From an uncultured Eubacteriales bacterium (GTDB lineage Bacteria; Bacillota; Clostridia; Tissierellales; Peptoniphilaceae): a stretch of DNA of 64,000 nucleotides. Shown in pieces: positions 42,058 to 51,398 of this stretch (positions are counted from its first letter, which is position 1; each line of letters begins with the position of its first letter). Made by a program: the position numbers and the translations under genes. The DNA is taken from positions 1 to 64,000 of the forward strand of contig UQFH01000005.1 in NCBI GenBank assembly GCA_900540185.1, read 5' to 3'. Below the pieces are notes generated by a model. That model was not told the origin of the DNA. It searched no databases and saw only the letters and a program-made list of their open reading frames with translations.

Positions 42058-42758
42058 ATTCCATAGATATAAATATTGAAACATATAGCGGTCCGTTTGA
42101 TTTATTGCTGGACTTAATAAGAAAAAATAAAATTGATATCTATGATATTCCGATAAATGAGATTACATCGCAATATCTTGATTATTTGAGTAAAGCGTCG
42201 GCTTTAAATATTGAAATTAGAGTTGAGTTTTTATATTTGGCGGCAACTCTTATAAATATAAAAACAAAAATGCTACTGCCGAAAGATGTTGATGACGATG
42301 AAAATCTTCAGTCCGATCTTGTCGAGCAATTGATTTTGTATAGTAAATTTAAATTTCAATCCGAAGTTTTAAGAAAGCTTTATGATAAAAATAAGCTGAG
42401 TTTTACAAGATATACAGATTTGAATTCGTTTGATATAGGAACGGATTTTAAAGTTGTTGGAAGCACTTATAGACTAAATAGTTCTATTAATAGGCTATTA
42501 AACGGGGCATTTGAGGATGAGTCTTCAGACTCGCAGACTGTAATTTTTAAAGACAAGTACAAAGTAGATAATCTGGCTAAGTCAATTATAGAAGACATAA
42601 ATAAATTGAGTCAACTTGATTTTAGTAAAGTAGTCAATAAAAAGGAAAAGAATTTTATAATAACGGCATTTTTGGCTGTGCTTGAGCTTTTGAACCAAGG
42701 GAAAATTAACTTTTATCAGGAAGAAAATTTTTCAGACATATATTTGGAGAAGAAATAA
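42054..42758 (+). CDS. scpA: Segregation and condensation protein A
   Basis: A 234-residue kleisin that bridges the SMC heads. Start NIETYSGPFDLLLDLIRKNKIDIYDI is the family signature, and the winged-helix C-terminus includes FIITAFLAVLELLNQGKINFYQ. ATG 42054 sits in the M50 stop. No smc gene lies in the window. Confidence 0.95.
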   Translation: MNSIDINIETYSGPFDLLLDLIRKNKIDIYDIPINEITSQYLDYLSKASALNIEIRVEFLYLAATLINIKTKMLLPKDVDDDENLQSDLVEQLILYSKFKFQSEVLRKLYDKNKLSFTRYTDLNSFDIGTDFKVVGSTYRLNSSINRLLNGAFEDESSDSQTVIFKDKYKVDNLAKSIIEDINKLSQLDFSKVVNKKEKNFIITAFLAVLELLNQGKINFYQEENFSDIYLEKK

Positions 42759-43345
42759 TGGACGATTTATATTTAAAAAACTCTATAGAAGCTTTGATTT
42801 TTGCTTGGGGGGATCCGATTGAAGTTAAGGAAATCGCCAATTTTTTTGAGGTCGAGATTTCAAAAGTTAATAAAATTATAGAAGAACTAAAAATGGATTA
42901 TAGCGAGAGAGGAATAAGACTTCAAGTGGCAGGCGGATTGGTTTCATTCAGCACAAATCCGGAATATGGAGAGTCTATAAAATCATTCGGGATTCAAGTA
43001 TTGAAGAAAAATATAACAGAGGCAAATATGGAGACACTTTCTGTTATTGCATACTTAGGACCGACGACTAAAGCAGTTGTCGACAATGTAAGAGGAGTTA
43101 ATTCCGACGGTTCGATCCAAAATCTTTTAAAAAATGAACTTATATATGAAGTTGGACGATTAAAAGCGCCGGGAAAGCCATTTGTATATAAAGTGACCGA
43201 TAAATTTTTAATGACTTTTAATATAGAGAGTTTAGACGATTTACCACCTTTGATGGACAGGGACGAGATAAAGGAAAAGCTAAAATTCACAGAAATAAAA
43301 GATGAAGATATAGATTTTATGCTTGATGATGAAGAGGAAGAATAG
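42758..43345 (+). CDS. scpB: Segregation and condensation protein B
   Basis: A 195-residue protein with two winged-helix domains that binds ScpA. LKNSIEALIFAWGDPI at the start and the ETLSVIAYLGPTTKAVVDNVRGVNSDG segment are typical. Acidic C-terminus. TAATG overlap with scpA. Confidence 0.95.
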   Translation: MDDLYLKNSIEALIFAWGDPIEVKEIANFFEVEISKVNKIIEELKMDYSERGIRLQVAGGLVSFSTNPEYGESIKSFGIQVLKKNITEANMETLSVIAYLGPTTKAVVDNVRGVNSDGSIQNLLKNELIYEVGRLKAPGKPFVYKVTDKFLMTFNIESLDDLPPLMDRDEIKEKLKFTEIKDEDIDFMLDDEEEE

Positions 43346-43347
43346 AT

Positions 43348-44076
43348 ATGGGCGAGATGAGAATAAATAAATATATTGCAGCGTGCGGATACGCATCAAG
43401 GAGGAAAGCTGACGAGCTTGTCGAGAAGGGACTTGTCACTGTTAACGGAGAGGTGATTGACGAGCCGGGTTTTAAGGTCGATGTTGAAAACGATGCTGTA
43501 AAAGTTAAAAATAAATTATTAAAAATTCAAAATGCGGATTTATATTATGTTTTGAATAAGCCGCTCAATTACTTATCTTCAAATCAAGATCCTCATTCTA
43601 AAAATTTGGCGAGGGATTTGATTCATTACAAAGGGCATTTGTTTAGTGTTGGGCGTTTGGACAGTGATACTTCAGGACTTTTGATTTATACGAATGACGG
43701 AGACTTTGCAAATATAATGACACATCCTTCGTATAATATAAAAAAGAGATATGAAGTAATATTAAATGGATATTTAAAAGATGATATTAAAGAATCTATT
43801 GAGGAAGGCGTCTCTTTAGAAGACGGCAAGACGAAAAAATGCAGAATAGAGAATAAGAAAAGAACCTCGAACTCAACAAGGCTTCATATAATTATTTCCG
43901 AAGGTAAAAACAGGCAAATAAGAAGAATGTTTGAGAAGTTCGGTTTTACAGTTGTTGAGTTAAAAAGACTTACTCATGGTAGAATTGCTCTTGGAGAAAT
44001 CAAGGAAGGGAAATATAGAGTTTTTACAAATGATGAACTTGCATATGTAGATGAACTAAAACGCAAACATTTATAG
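43348..44076 (+). CDS. rluB: rRNA pseudouridine synthase (RluB-type)
   Basis: A 242-residue enzyme: S4 domain (RINKYIAACGYASRRKADELV) and the RsuA-family catalytic domain with GRLDSDTSGLLIYTNDGD, in which the first Asp is catalytic. It modifies a uridine of 23S rRNA in the peptidyl-transferase region. It follows scpB by 2 nt, the usual order. Confidence 0.94.
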   Translation: MGEMRINKYIAACGYASRRKADELVEKGLVTVNGEVIDEPGFKVDVENDAVKVKNKLLKIQNADLYYVLNKPLNYLSSNQDPHSKNLARDLIHYKGHLFSVGRLDSDTSGLLIYTNDGDFANIMTHPSYNIKKRYEVILNGYLKDDIKESIEEGVSLEDGKTKKCRIENKKRTSNSTRLHIIISEGKNRQIRRMFEKFGFTVVELKRLTHGRIALGEIKEGKYRVFTNDELAYVDELKRKHL

Positions 44077-44083
44077 GTGGAAT

Positions 44084-44950
44084 ATGGAAAATAACAATTT
44101 AGAAAAAATAATAGATATTCATTATTCGAAATTGAGTAGAATGCAAAGAAGAATAGCTGATTTTCTTCTAAATTCTTCAGACATTCCACTTGATATGACA
44201 GGGAAGCATCTTTCAAAAATGCTAAACATCAGTGAATCTACCGTTGTGCGATTTGCGCAAACTATTGGACTTACAGGATATCCGGAGCTGGTTCTTTTAA
44301 TAAATGAGTATATAAAGAGTACAAGGACTTCGATTGAAAGGCTTTCGTTAAATAACGAAGAAAGAAAAGTTGATGGAAATTTAATTTCAATTGACGAGGA
44401 GATTGCAGCACTGCGAAAAGTAAGAGAGCATATAACAAATGAAGAGATAAACCGTGTTTCGAACGAGTTAAACAATGCAAACAGGATTTTTATATTAGGT
44501 TGTAGGACGTCTCATTATCTTGCTTCTTATTTTAATTTTTATTTAAGTCTTATAAAAAAGAATGTGTTCCTTTTGGGAGAAAAAGAAACTACTATTATCG
44601 AGGAATTGGTTGATATAGAGGAAAATGATATTGTTTTTACAATAAGTTTTCCAAGATATACAAGAGCTTTGAACGATATTTTTAAATATGTAAGTTCAAA
44701 AGGAGCAAAACTTATTTTGCTGACAGATAGTGAGAACAATCCACTTGTAAAATTTTCTGATATAAATCTTATAGTGCAAAACAATATTTTATTTTTTGTG
44801 GACTCGCTTGTTGTTCCGATGGCTGTAATAAATTCTATAATTATCGATTTGAGTTTAAAGAACAAGCAAAAAACTATAAATTCACTAACAAATATGGAGC
44901 TTATTTGGAAAACATATAATATATTTGAAAGCAGTAAAGAAAATGAATGA
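44084..44950 (+). CDS. MurR/RpiR family transcriptional regulator
   Basis: A 288-residue regulator: N-terminal helix-turn-helix (about 1-75, with MLNISESTVVRFAQTIGLTGYPEL) and a SIS sugar-phosphate-binding domain (about 120-245, IFILGCRTSHYLASYF). Such proteins usually control amino-sugar or pentose genes next to them, but no sugar gene is close by, so its target is unknown. RBS AGGTGGA. Overlaps the next gene by 8 nt. Confidence 0.9.
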   Translation: MENNNLEKIIDIHYSKLSRMQRRIADFLLNSSDIPLDMTGKHLSKMLNISESTVVRFAQTIGLTGYPELVLLINEYIKSTRTSIERLSLNNEERKVDGNLISIDEEIAALRKVREHITNEEINRVSNELNNANRIFILGCRTSHYLASYFNFYLSLIKKNVFLLGEKETTIIEELVDIEENDIVFTISFPRYTRALNDIFKYVSSKGAKLILLTDSENNPLVKFSDINLIVQNNILFFVDSLVVPMAVINSIIIDLSLKNKQKTINSLTNMELIWKTYNIFESSKENE

Positions 44951-46145
44951 TTATAAAAATATTATAATTGGTGCAGGAGCGGCAGGACTTTTTTTGTCGG
45001 CTCTTTTAAATAACAGAAATACTCTTGTTTTAGAAAAAAATCCATATCCAGGTAAAAAGTTAAATATTACCGGGAAAGGTAGATGCAATATCACAAATAA
45101 TTGCTCTAAGGAGGATATTTTTTTAGAGATTTTTACAAATGAAAAATTTGTTTATTCGGCTATAAGTGATTTTGACAACAAAATGACTGTTGATTTTTTC
45201 AACGATAGAAATTTAAAAACAAAAGTCGAAAGGGGAGGAAGAATTTTTCCTATAAGTGATAGAGCAAGAGATGTGACCGATTGCCTTTATAAAAACAACG
45301 AATGTATTTTTAAATTTAACAAATGCGTGAAAAAAATTGAAAAATGCGGGGAAAAGTTTATAATATTAACGGATAAGGAAAAATATACTTGTGAGAATCT
45401 TGTGGTTGCAACTGGGGGATTGAGTTATCCTACAACAGGTTCAACAGGTGATGGATATGAATTTTTAAAATCGTTCGGTCACACAATAATCGAGCCGAAA
45501 CCGGCGCTTGTCGGAGTTGAGACTGACTCAAAGTTCACAGAAAAGCTTATAGGCATTTCTTTAAAAAATATTGAATTTAAATTGATACGAAAGAAAAAAG
45601 TGATAAAATCAGAGTTTGGAGAAGCTTTATTTACGCATTATGGACTGAGCGGTCCAACAATTCTTCGCATAAGTCCTTTTGTAAAAAAAGGAGATGTTTT
45701 AAGTTTAGATCTTAAACCGGCGCTTGGCGATGAAAAGCTACAAAATCGCATTCAAAGAGATTTGGATGAAGCAAGCACAAAAATGATTAAAAACTCTTTA
45801 AACCATCTTTTGCTTTCTAATATGATTGAGCCGATTCTTGAACTTTCAAATATAGACATGGGAAAAAACTCAAATATTATAACTAAAGAAGAAAGACAAA
45901 GACTTTCGAACGTTATTAAGAATATGGAATTCAATGTGACCGCGAGAAGACCGATAAATGAGGCGATAATAACCGATGGTGGTGTTAAAGCTTCAGAGAT
46001 AAATCCAAAAACAATGGAATCAAAACTTGTGGATAATTTGTTTGTTATAGGTGAACTATTGGACGTAGCCGCAAACACCGGTGGGTATAATTTGCAAATT
46101 GCATTCAGTACGGCATATAAAGCTTATTTATATTTGGAGGGTTGA
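44943..46145 (+). CDS. FAD-dependent oxidoreductase (HI0933/YhiN family)
   Basis: A 400-residue flavoprotein. The N-terminal dinucleotide motif GAGAAGLFLSALL, the GKKLNITGKGRCNITN segment, the VATGGLSYPTTGSTGDGY motif and the C-terminal GELLDVAANTGGYNLQIAFSTAY are the family hallmarks. Members are often annotated as aminoacetone oxidase-like; the true substrate is not known. Coupled to the regulator gene by ATGAATGA overlap, so the regulator may act on it. Confidence 0.9.
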   Translation: MNDYKNIIIGAGAAGLFLSALLNNRNTLVLEKNPYPGKKLNITGKGRCNITNNCSKEDIFLEIFTNEKFVYSAISDFDNKMTVDFFNDRNLKTKVERGGRIFPISDRARDVTDCLYKNNECIFKFNKCVKKIEKCGEKFIILTDKEKYTCENLVVATGGLSYPTTGSTGDGYEFLKSFGHTIIEPKPALVGVETDSKFTEKLIGISLKNIEFKLIRKKKVIKSEFGEALFTHYGLSGPTILRISPFVKKGDVLSLDLKPALGDEKLQNRIQRDLDEASTKMIKNSLNHLLLSNMIEPILELSNIDMGKNSNIITKEERQRLSNVIKNMEFNVTARRPINEAIITDGGVKASEINPKTMESKLVDNLFVIGELLDVAANTGGYNLQIAFSTAYKAYLYLEG

Positions 46146-46146
46146 A

Positions 46147-46497
46147 ATGATAGCTATAAGAGGAGCCACAACAATTGAAAACGACACTGAAGAAGAAGTT
46201 TTAAGTGCGTCAAAAGAGTTGATTGAGGAAATTGTAAAAAGAAATTCTCTCACTGAAAAAGATATTATTTCAATTATAACAACATGTACAAAAGATATAA
46301 GGGCGGCATATCCGGGTCCGGGAATCAGGGCGGCAAATATAGATGTTCCGATTCTTTCGATGCAGGAGATGGATGTAGAAGGTTCGCTTAAACATTGTAT
46401 AAGATTTATAATACATGCTGAAATAAACGCTGTTCCGAAACATGTATATTTAAAGAAAGCAGTCGGACTACGGCCGGACTATAAGGAGGATAAATAA
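46147..46497 (+). CDS. aroH: Chorismate mutase, AroH type
   Basis: A 116-residue monofunctional AroH-fold enzyme that converts chorismate to prephenate. MIAIRGATTIENDTEEEV and the TKDIRAAYPGPGIR segment match the family. Start is ATG 46147 behind TTGGAGGG, 1 nt after the flavoprotein stop; the longer frame from 46081 lies inside that gene. No other aromatic gene is nearby, but the aroH-cmk neighbourhood is common in Clostridia. Confidence 0.93.
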   Translation: MIAIRGATTIENDTEEEVLSASKELIEEIVKRNSLTEKDIISIITTCTKDIRAAYPGPGIRAANIDVPILSMQEMDVEGSLKHCIRFIIHAEINAVPKHVYLKKAVGLRPDYKEDK

Positions 46498-46498
46498 T

Positions 46499-47143
46499 AT
46501 GATTATAACACTTGATGGACCTTCCGGTTCAGGTAAAAGCACATTGGCAAAAAGACTTGCAAAAGTTATGAATTTTACACACATCGACTCCGGCTCTATT
46601 TACAGAGCTATCGCATATTATTTTATTGCGAACGGAGTCACCTCTGATAATTATGAAAAAAGTTTAGAAGATATAAACATCAGTTATTCGAAAAACGGAG
46701 TTTTACTTGACGGGAAGAGACTGAAATCCGAAATCAGAACTGTTGATGTGACGGAACTTAGCAGCAAAATTGCAACTTATCCTTTTGTAAGAAATTATGT
46801 AGACAATATTATTAAGGAAATTGCCGCCAATACGTCAGTTGTAGTTGACGGAAGAGACATTGGAAGTAGTGTTTTGCCTAATGCGGATTTTAAGTTTTAT
46901 ATAGAAGCAGATATACAGAAAAGAGCAGCGCGAAGAATTCTTCAAATAAAAAGAAAGAATCCGGAATCTGACATTGTGGTTTCCGAGGTGCGAGAAGATT
47001 TAAAAATCAGGGATGATAGGGACAAGAACAGAGAGTACAGTCCTCTTTGTATTCCGGAGAATGCAATTATAATTGATACTACAAACGATTCTGTAAAGGA
47101 ATCGCTTCAAAAAATCACAAGAATAATTAGGGGTCTTGATTAA
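46499..47143 (+). CDS. cmk: Cytidylate kinase
   Basis: A 214-residue kinase that phosphorylates CMP and dCMP. P-loop GPSGSGKST at residues 6-14, DGRDIGSSVLPNADFKFYI near 118 and the RDDRDKNREYSPL lid segment are present. RBS AAGGAGG. One nt after aroH and directly before plsC. Confidence 0.96.
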   Translation: MIITLDGPSGSGKSTLAKRLAKVMNFTHIDSGSIYRAIAYYFIANGVTSDNYEKSLEDINISYSKNGVLLDGKRLKSEIRTVDVTELSSKIATYPFVRNYVDNIIKEIAANTSVVVDGRDIGSSVLPNADFKFYIEADIQKRAARRILQIKRKNPESDIVVSEVREDLKIRDDRDKNREYSPLCIPENAIIIDTTNDSVKESLQKITRIIRGLD

Positions 47144-47710
47144 ATGAAAGTTATAGTTTGGATTGTTAGAACTTTTGTTAAAATATTTTTTAGAATAGAA
47201 CTTCACGATATGGATAGAATTCCATCAGAAGGAAGAGTTATAATTTGTCCAAATCACAAATCAAATTGGGACTCGGTTTTTTTGTATTTATTTTCACCAC
47301 GTCACATACATTTTTTGGCAAAGAAAGAGCTATTTAATAACAAATTATTAGCAAAAATTTTATATTCGCAAGATGTTATACCTGTCGACAGGGAAAAGCC
47401 GAGTCTAGCAACTATTAAAAAATGTATAGAAGTTTTGGAAAATGACGAAGTTTTAGGGATTTTTCCGCAGGGGACAAGACTTGAAGAGCTTCGTGAGAGC
47501 GATGTAAAAAGTGGTGTTGCTTTGATTGCGTTTAAAGCCAATTCAAATGTTTTGCCTGTAAAGATTGTTTCGACTTATAGGATATTTTCTAAAGTGGATA
47601 TTTATTTTGGAGAAGAACTTGAGCCGAAATTAGATGAAAGTTTATCTCAAAAAGAAAATTATGACGCTTGGAGTAGAGAAATAATCAGACACATTAAGGA
47701 GCTTGGATAA
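47144..47710 (+). CDS. plsC: 1-acyl-glycerol-3-phosphate acyltransferase
   Basis: A 188-residue membrane-associated acyltransferase. The catalytic NHKSNWD (HX4D) is near 37 and the substrate motif FPQGTR (usually FPEGTR) near 107. It makes phosphatidic acid for membrane lipids. It begins right after the cmk stop and overlaps ispH by one base; cmk-plsC-ispH-rpsA is a conserved clostridial order. Confidence 0.93.
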   Translation: MKVIVWIVRTFVKIFFRIELHDMDRIPSEGRVIICPNHKSNWDSVFLYLFSPRHIHFLAKKELFNNKLLAKILYSQDVIPVDREKPSLATIKKCIEVLENDEVLGIFPQGTRLEELRESDVKSGVALIAFKANSNVLPVKIVSTYRIFSKVDIYFGEELEPKLDESLSQKENYDAWSREIIRHIKELG

Positions 47711-50016
47711 TGAAAGTAGTTGTAGCCAAAGAACTTGGCTTTTGTTTTGGTGTAAAAAGAGCATATGAGCTTGCAGTATCAAATGCATCTTCAAAAACTG
47801 CAATCATTGGACAACTTGTTCACAATCAAGATGTTCAAAATAATTTGTATGAACATGGAATAAAAGATTTTGAAGAAAATTGCAATTGCGATAAGATTAT
47901 TTTGCGAAGCCATGGCACAATAAAAGAAGAAAAAGAAGAATTATCGAAAAGATATGAACTTATTGACACAACTTGTCCTATTTTATTAAATATTTATAAT
48001 AAAATGATTGAAAAAGAAGAGGAAGGCTACACAAATATTATTTTTGGAGATCCGAATCATCCGGAAGTTATTGCTACAAAATCTCAGGTGAAGAATTGTA
48101 TTGTAATAGATTCACCGGAACAAATTGAAAGCTTAAAAGAGGATTTATATTTTGTTACAATGCAGACGACTTTAAATTATGATAAAGCTGATTTATTAAC
48201 TAAGGTGATTTGTGACAAATTCGGAAACAAAGTTAAAGTTTTTAATTCAATATGTGGAGCATCTTCTAAAAGACGTAAAAGTTTGATAGATTTGATGGAT
48301 GAAGTTGAAGCTATTATAATATTAGGCTCCGAGAACTCAAACAACACGAAGGAGCTTTGCAATATTTTAAAAGAAAAAAATTTTCCATATTATTTTGCAA
48401 ATGATGTTTTTTCGCTTGATTTATCTTCGATTTCAATGTATAATAGTATTGGAATCTCAGCCGGGGCATCTACTCCGGACTGGATTATTAAGGAGGCTGT
48501 TAGAGTGTTAAACGACATTAATAACAAAGATAGTATTGATCTCGGTGAGAACAATGTAGCTTCGGATAAGATAGTTGCAAAAAATGACCCAATAGAGAAT
48601 CATGAATCTAATAAAACAGATGCAAATATTCCATCTAAAGACACAGTAACAGATTCTTTTAACCACAATGAAAAAGGAGAGTCAACTATGATTAACGAAA
48701 ACGAAAAAGTTTCAACCGAAACAACAGAAAATGCGTCTAACAATGCAGTCAACGAACAAGACCACGCCGAAATGATGGCAAAGATTGATGATACATTCAC
48801 ACGTATCAAAAGAGGACAAATTGTCCCAGGCACTGTACTTTACGTAACTGAAAGTCAAATTATGGTTAATATTAACTATAGATCTGACGGAATTATTGAC
48901 AGAGATGAACTACCAACAGATCTAACCGATCCAAGAACAGAATACAAGGCCGGAGACGAAATCGATGTTTACATTGTTAAAGTCGATGACGGTGAAGGCA
49001 ATGTAGTTTTGAGTCTAAGAAGAATCAAAGATGTTCAAGCTTGGAATGAGTTAGAGGAAAAGTTTGAAGCAAAAGAGCCGATTGAAGTTTTTGTAAAAGA
49101 ACAAACAAAAGGCGGATTAATCGTTGAGTATAAGGGTGCGCGTGCATTTATGCCTGCAAGCCATTCTTTTGATAGATTTAGAAGAGATTTATCAAGTCTT
49201 GTTGGTGAGACTGTAAAAGTTGAAATTATAGATTTTGATAAATCTAAGAGACGTTGCGTTGTTTCAAGAAGAGAATTGGAAAAAGCTAGAATTCAAAAAG
49301 AACAAGATGAATTTTGGTCAGGTGTTGAAGAAGGTCAATTAAGAAAGGGCAAAGTTATGCGCTTGACTAACTTCGGTGCTTTCGTAGACCTCGGAGGCGT
49401 TGACGGATTAATTCACATAACTGATTTAGCTTGGAACAGAGTAAGAGATCCAAAAGAAGTTTTGAGCGTAGGCGATGAAGTTGAAGTTTTAGTATTAGGA
49501 TTCGATAGAGAAAAGAATCGTATTTCATTAGGACTAAAACAAACAACCGAAGATCCATGGGAAGTATTCAAGAAGAATAACAAAGTCGGAGATGTAGTAA
49601 AAGGAACAGTTGTTTCTATGCCGGAATTTGGTGCTTTCGTAAGATTAGCCGAAGGAATTGATGGACTTATCCACATTTCACAAATTTGCAGAGAACACAT
49701 TGAAAAACCTTCCGATATTTTGAACATGGGACAAGAAGTTGAAGCAAAGATTACAGACATCAAAGATAATCAAAAGATTTCATTGAGCATCCGCGCTTTG
49801 ACCGAACCTGAAGAAGAAAAACGCGAAAGAAAACCAAGAAGAGAAAGAGCACCTAGAAAGTCATTCGATGACAATAGAAAAGAAGAAAAGGTTGATACAA
49901 ATCCTATCGACAATCCATTGATTGATAGCGAAATTCTTGGAGAATTAAAAAAGATGGCTTTAAATTTAGATGACAATGCATCAGAAGGCGAAGCTACAGA
50001 AAATAGCGAAGAATAA
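47710..50016 (+). CDS. ispH-rpsA: IspH (HMBPP reductase) fused to ribosomal protein S1
   Basis: A 768-residue fusion. Residues 1-275 are IspH, the last enzyme of the MEP isoprenoid pathway, with the iron-sulfur ligands Cys12, Cys89 and Cys182 and active-site His38, His117 and Glu119. A low-complexity linker (about 275-365) follows, then four S1 RNA-binding domains (about 369-437, 455-520, 540-608, 626-694) and a basic then acidic tail. The fusion is known in Clostridia. Inside the linker, AAAGGAG at 48673-48679 lies 8 nt before the in-frame ATG 48688, which would give free S1 of 442 residues. Last of the 18-gene run. Confidence 0.95.
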   Translation: MKVVVAKELGFCFGVKRAYELAVSNASSKTAIIGQLVHNQDVQNNLYEHGIKDFEENCNCDKIILRSHGTIKEEKEELSKRYELIDTTCPILLNIYNKMIEKEEEGYTNIIFGDPNHPEVIATKSQVKNCIVIDSPEQIESLKEDLYFVTMQTTLNYDKADLLTKVICDKFGNKVKVFNSICGASSKRRKSLIDLMDEVEAIIILGSENSNNTKELCNILKEKNFPYYFANDVFSLDLSSISMYNSIGISAGASTPDWIIKEAVRVLNDINNKDSIDLGENNVASDKIVAKNDPIENHESNKTDANIPSKDTVTDSFNHNEKGESTMINENEKVSTETTENASNNAVNEQDHAEMMAKIDDTFTRIKRGQIVPGTVLYVTESQIMVNINYRSDGIIDRDELPTDLTDPRTEYKAGDEIDVYIVKVDDGEGNVVLSLRRIKDVQAWNELEEKFEAKEPIEVFVKEQTKGGLIVEYKGARAFMPASHSFDRFRRDLSSLVGETVKVEIIDFDKSKRRCVVSRRELEKARIQKEQDEFWSGVEEGQLRKGKVMRLTNFGAFVDLGGVDGLIHITDLAWNRVRDPKEVLSVGDEVEVLVLGFDREKNRISLGLKQTTEDPWEVFKKNNKVGDVVKGTVVSMPEFGAFVRLAEGIDGLIHISQICREHIEKPSDILNMGQEVEAKITDIKDNQKISLSIRALTEPEEEKRERKPRRERAPRKSFDDNRKEEKVDTNPIDNPLIDSEILGELKKMALNLDDNASEGEATENSEE
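48673..48690 (+). promoter_or_regulatory. Internal ribosome binding site and start for free S1
   Basis: AAAGGAG followed by 8 nt and ATG (48688), in frame (residue 327) with the IspH-S1 fusion, and located in its linker just before the S1 part. Confidence 0.75.
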
Positions 50017-50042
50017 ATTTTAACGAATTTAATAAAATAAAT

Positions 50043-50066
50043 AGCTGCCTTTTTGGCAGCTTTATT
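50043..50066 (+). terminator. Terminator after ispH-rpsA
   Basis: AGCTGCC/GGCAGCT 7-bp stem with a TTTTT loop, then TTATTCTT. It ends the long run that starts at nusB. Confidence 0.85.
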
Positions 50067-50087
50067 CTTATTTAAGGGTGATTTACA

Positions 50088-51398
50088 TTGAAAGAAAAGT
50101 ATATTATAAAAACATATGGCTGTCAGATGAACGAGCATGATTCTGAGATTTTAAAATATGATTTGGAAGATATGGGATATGAGCCGACGGATGAAGTTGA
50201 TGATGCAAAAATTATTATTTTTAATACATGTGCAATTAGAAAAAATGCAGAAAATAAAGTATACGGAAATTTAGGGTGGCTCAAGGGCAACGAAAAGTAT
50301 GATGACAAAATAATTTGTATTTGCGGTTGCATGATGCAATCTGAAGAAATTCGAAATGAAATTTTAACTAAATTTAAAAATGTAAAAATTATATTTGGAA
50401 CAAATAATATAGATAATTTTAGAAATTTACTTGAAAAACATCTTAAGACCGGAGAAAGAATTGTTGAAGTTCTAGAAAAAAATGAATATACCGATAAAAC
50501 TTTTGATGCAGTCAGACCTTTTAAATATAAGTCATTTGTAAATATTACTTATGGATGCAATAATTTCTGCACATATTGCATTGTGCCTTATACAAGAGGT
50601 AGAGAGACCTCAAGGACTGTGGAAGATATAGTTGATGAGGTTAAGTTTTTGGTTCAAGACGGGGTGAAAGAAGTTATGCTCCTTGGACAAAATGTAAATT
50701 CGTATGGCAAAACTTTGACGCCTAGAAGAAGTTTTACTGAACTTCTTGTAGAACTTAATAAGATTAGAGATTTAAAGAGAATAAGATTTATGACTCCGCA
50801 TCCGAGAGATATAACGGATGATTTTTTGGAGCTGTATGGAAAACTCGACAAGCTTATGCCACAACTCCATCTTCCGATTCAGTCAGGCTCGGACAAGGTT
50901 TTAAAAGATATGAACAGGCACTATGACACTGAAAAGTATATGTATATTGTCGACAAGGTGAAAAAGATTAGACCTGAAATTTCGCTATCGACCGACATTA
51001 TTGTTGGATATCCGACGGAGACGGAAGAAGATTTTGAAAAGACTTTGGATATTGTAAAAAAGGTTAGATACGACAGTGCATTTACATTTATTTTCAGTCC
51101 AAGGCCAAACACACCTGCTGCAAAGCTCAAAGAAATAGATGAGAACATTGTTAAAGACAGATTTAATCGATTGACCGATTTGATGAATAGTATTCAGCTC
51201 GAAAATCACGAAGGTACAATTGGAAATCGATATGAGATTTTGGTTGAATCATACAATGAGAGGGAGCACACTCTCGAGGGAAGAAATCCTTATGGACGCC
51301 TTGTCGTTTTTGATGGGGACAGGGAAGATATCGGAAAAATTGTTGAGGTAGAAATAGAGAAGATTAACACTTTTACAAGTTTTGGACGGATGGTTTAA
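50088..51398 (+). CDS. miaB: tRNA methylthiotransferase MiaB
   Basis: A 436-residue radical-SAM enzyme that adds methylthio to i6A37 of tRNA. N-terminal UPF0004 domain with the first cluster cysteine (TYGCQMN), radical-SAM motif CNNFCTYC near 157, and a TRAM domain at the end. Start is TTG 50088 behind AAGGGTGAT. Its partner MiaA is encoded three genes downstream. TAATG overlap with mutS. Confidence 0.95.
   Translation: MKEKYIIKTYGCQMNEHDSEILKYDLEDMGYEPTDEVDDAKIIIFNTCAIRKNAENKVYGNLGWLKGNEKYDDKIICICGCMMQSEEIRNEILTKFKNVKIIFGTNNIDNFRNLLEKHLKTGERIVEVLEKNEYTDKTFDAVRPFKYKSFVNITYGCNNFCTYCIVPYTRGRETSRTVEDIVDEVKFLVQDGVKEVMLLGQNVNSYGKTLTPRRSFTELLVELNKIRDLKRIRFMTPHPRDITDDFLELYGKLDKLMPQLHLPIQSGSDKVLKDMNRHYDTEKYMYIVDKVKKIRPEISLSTDIIVGYPTETEEDFEKTLDIVKKVRYDSAFTFIFSPRPNTPAAKLKEIDENIVKDRFNRLTDLMNSIQLENHEGTIGNRYEILVESYNEREHTLEGRNPYGRLVVFDGDREDIGKIVEVEIEKINTFTSFGRMV

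Noticed and set aside
46081..46146. N-terminal extension of chorismate mutase
   Set aside because: It lies within the upstream flavoprotein gene and precedes the true ribosome site.
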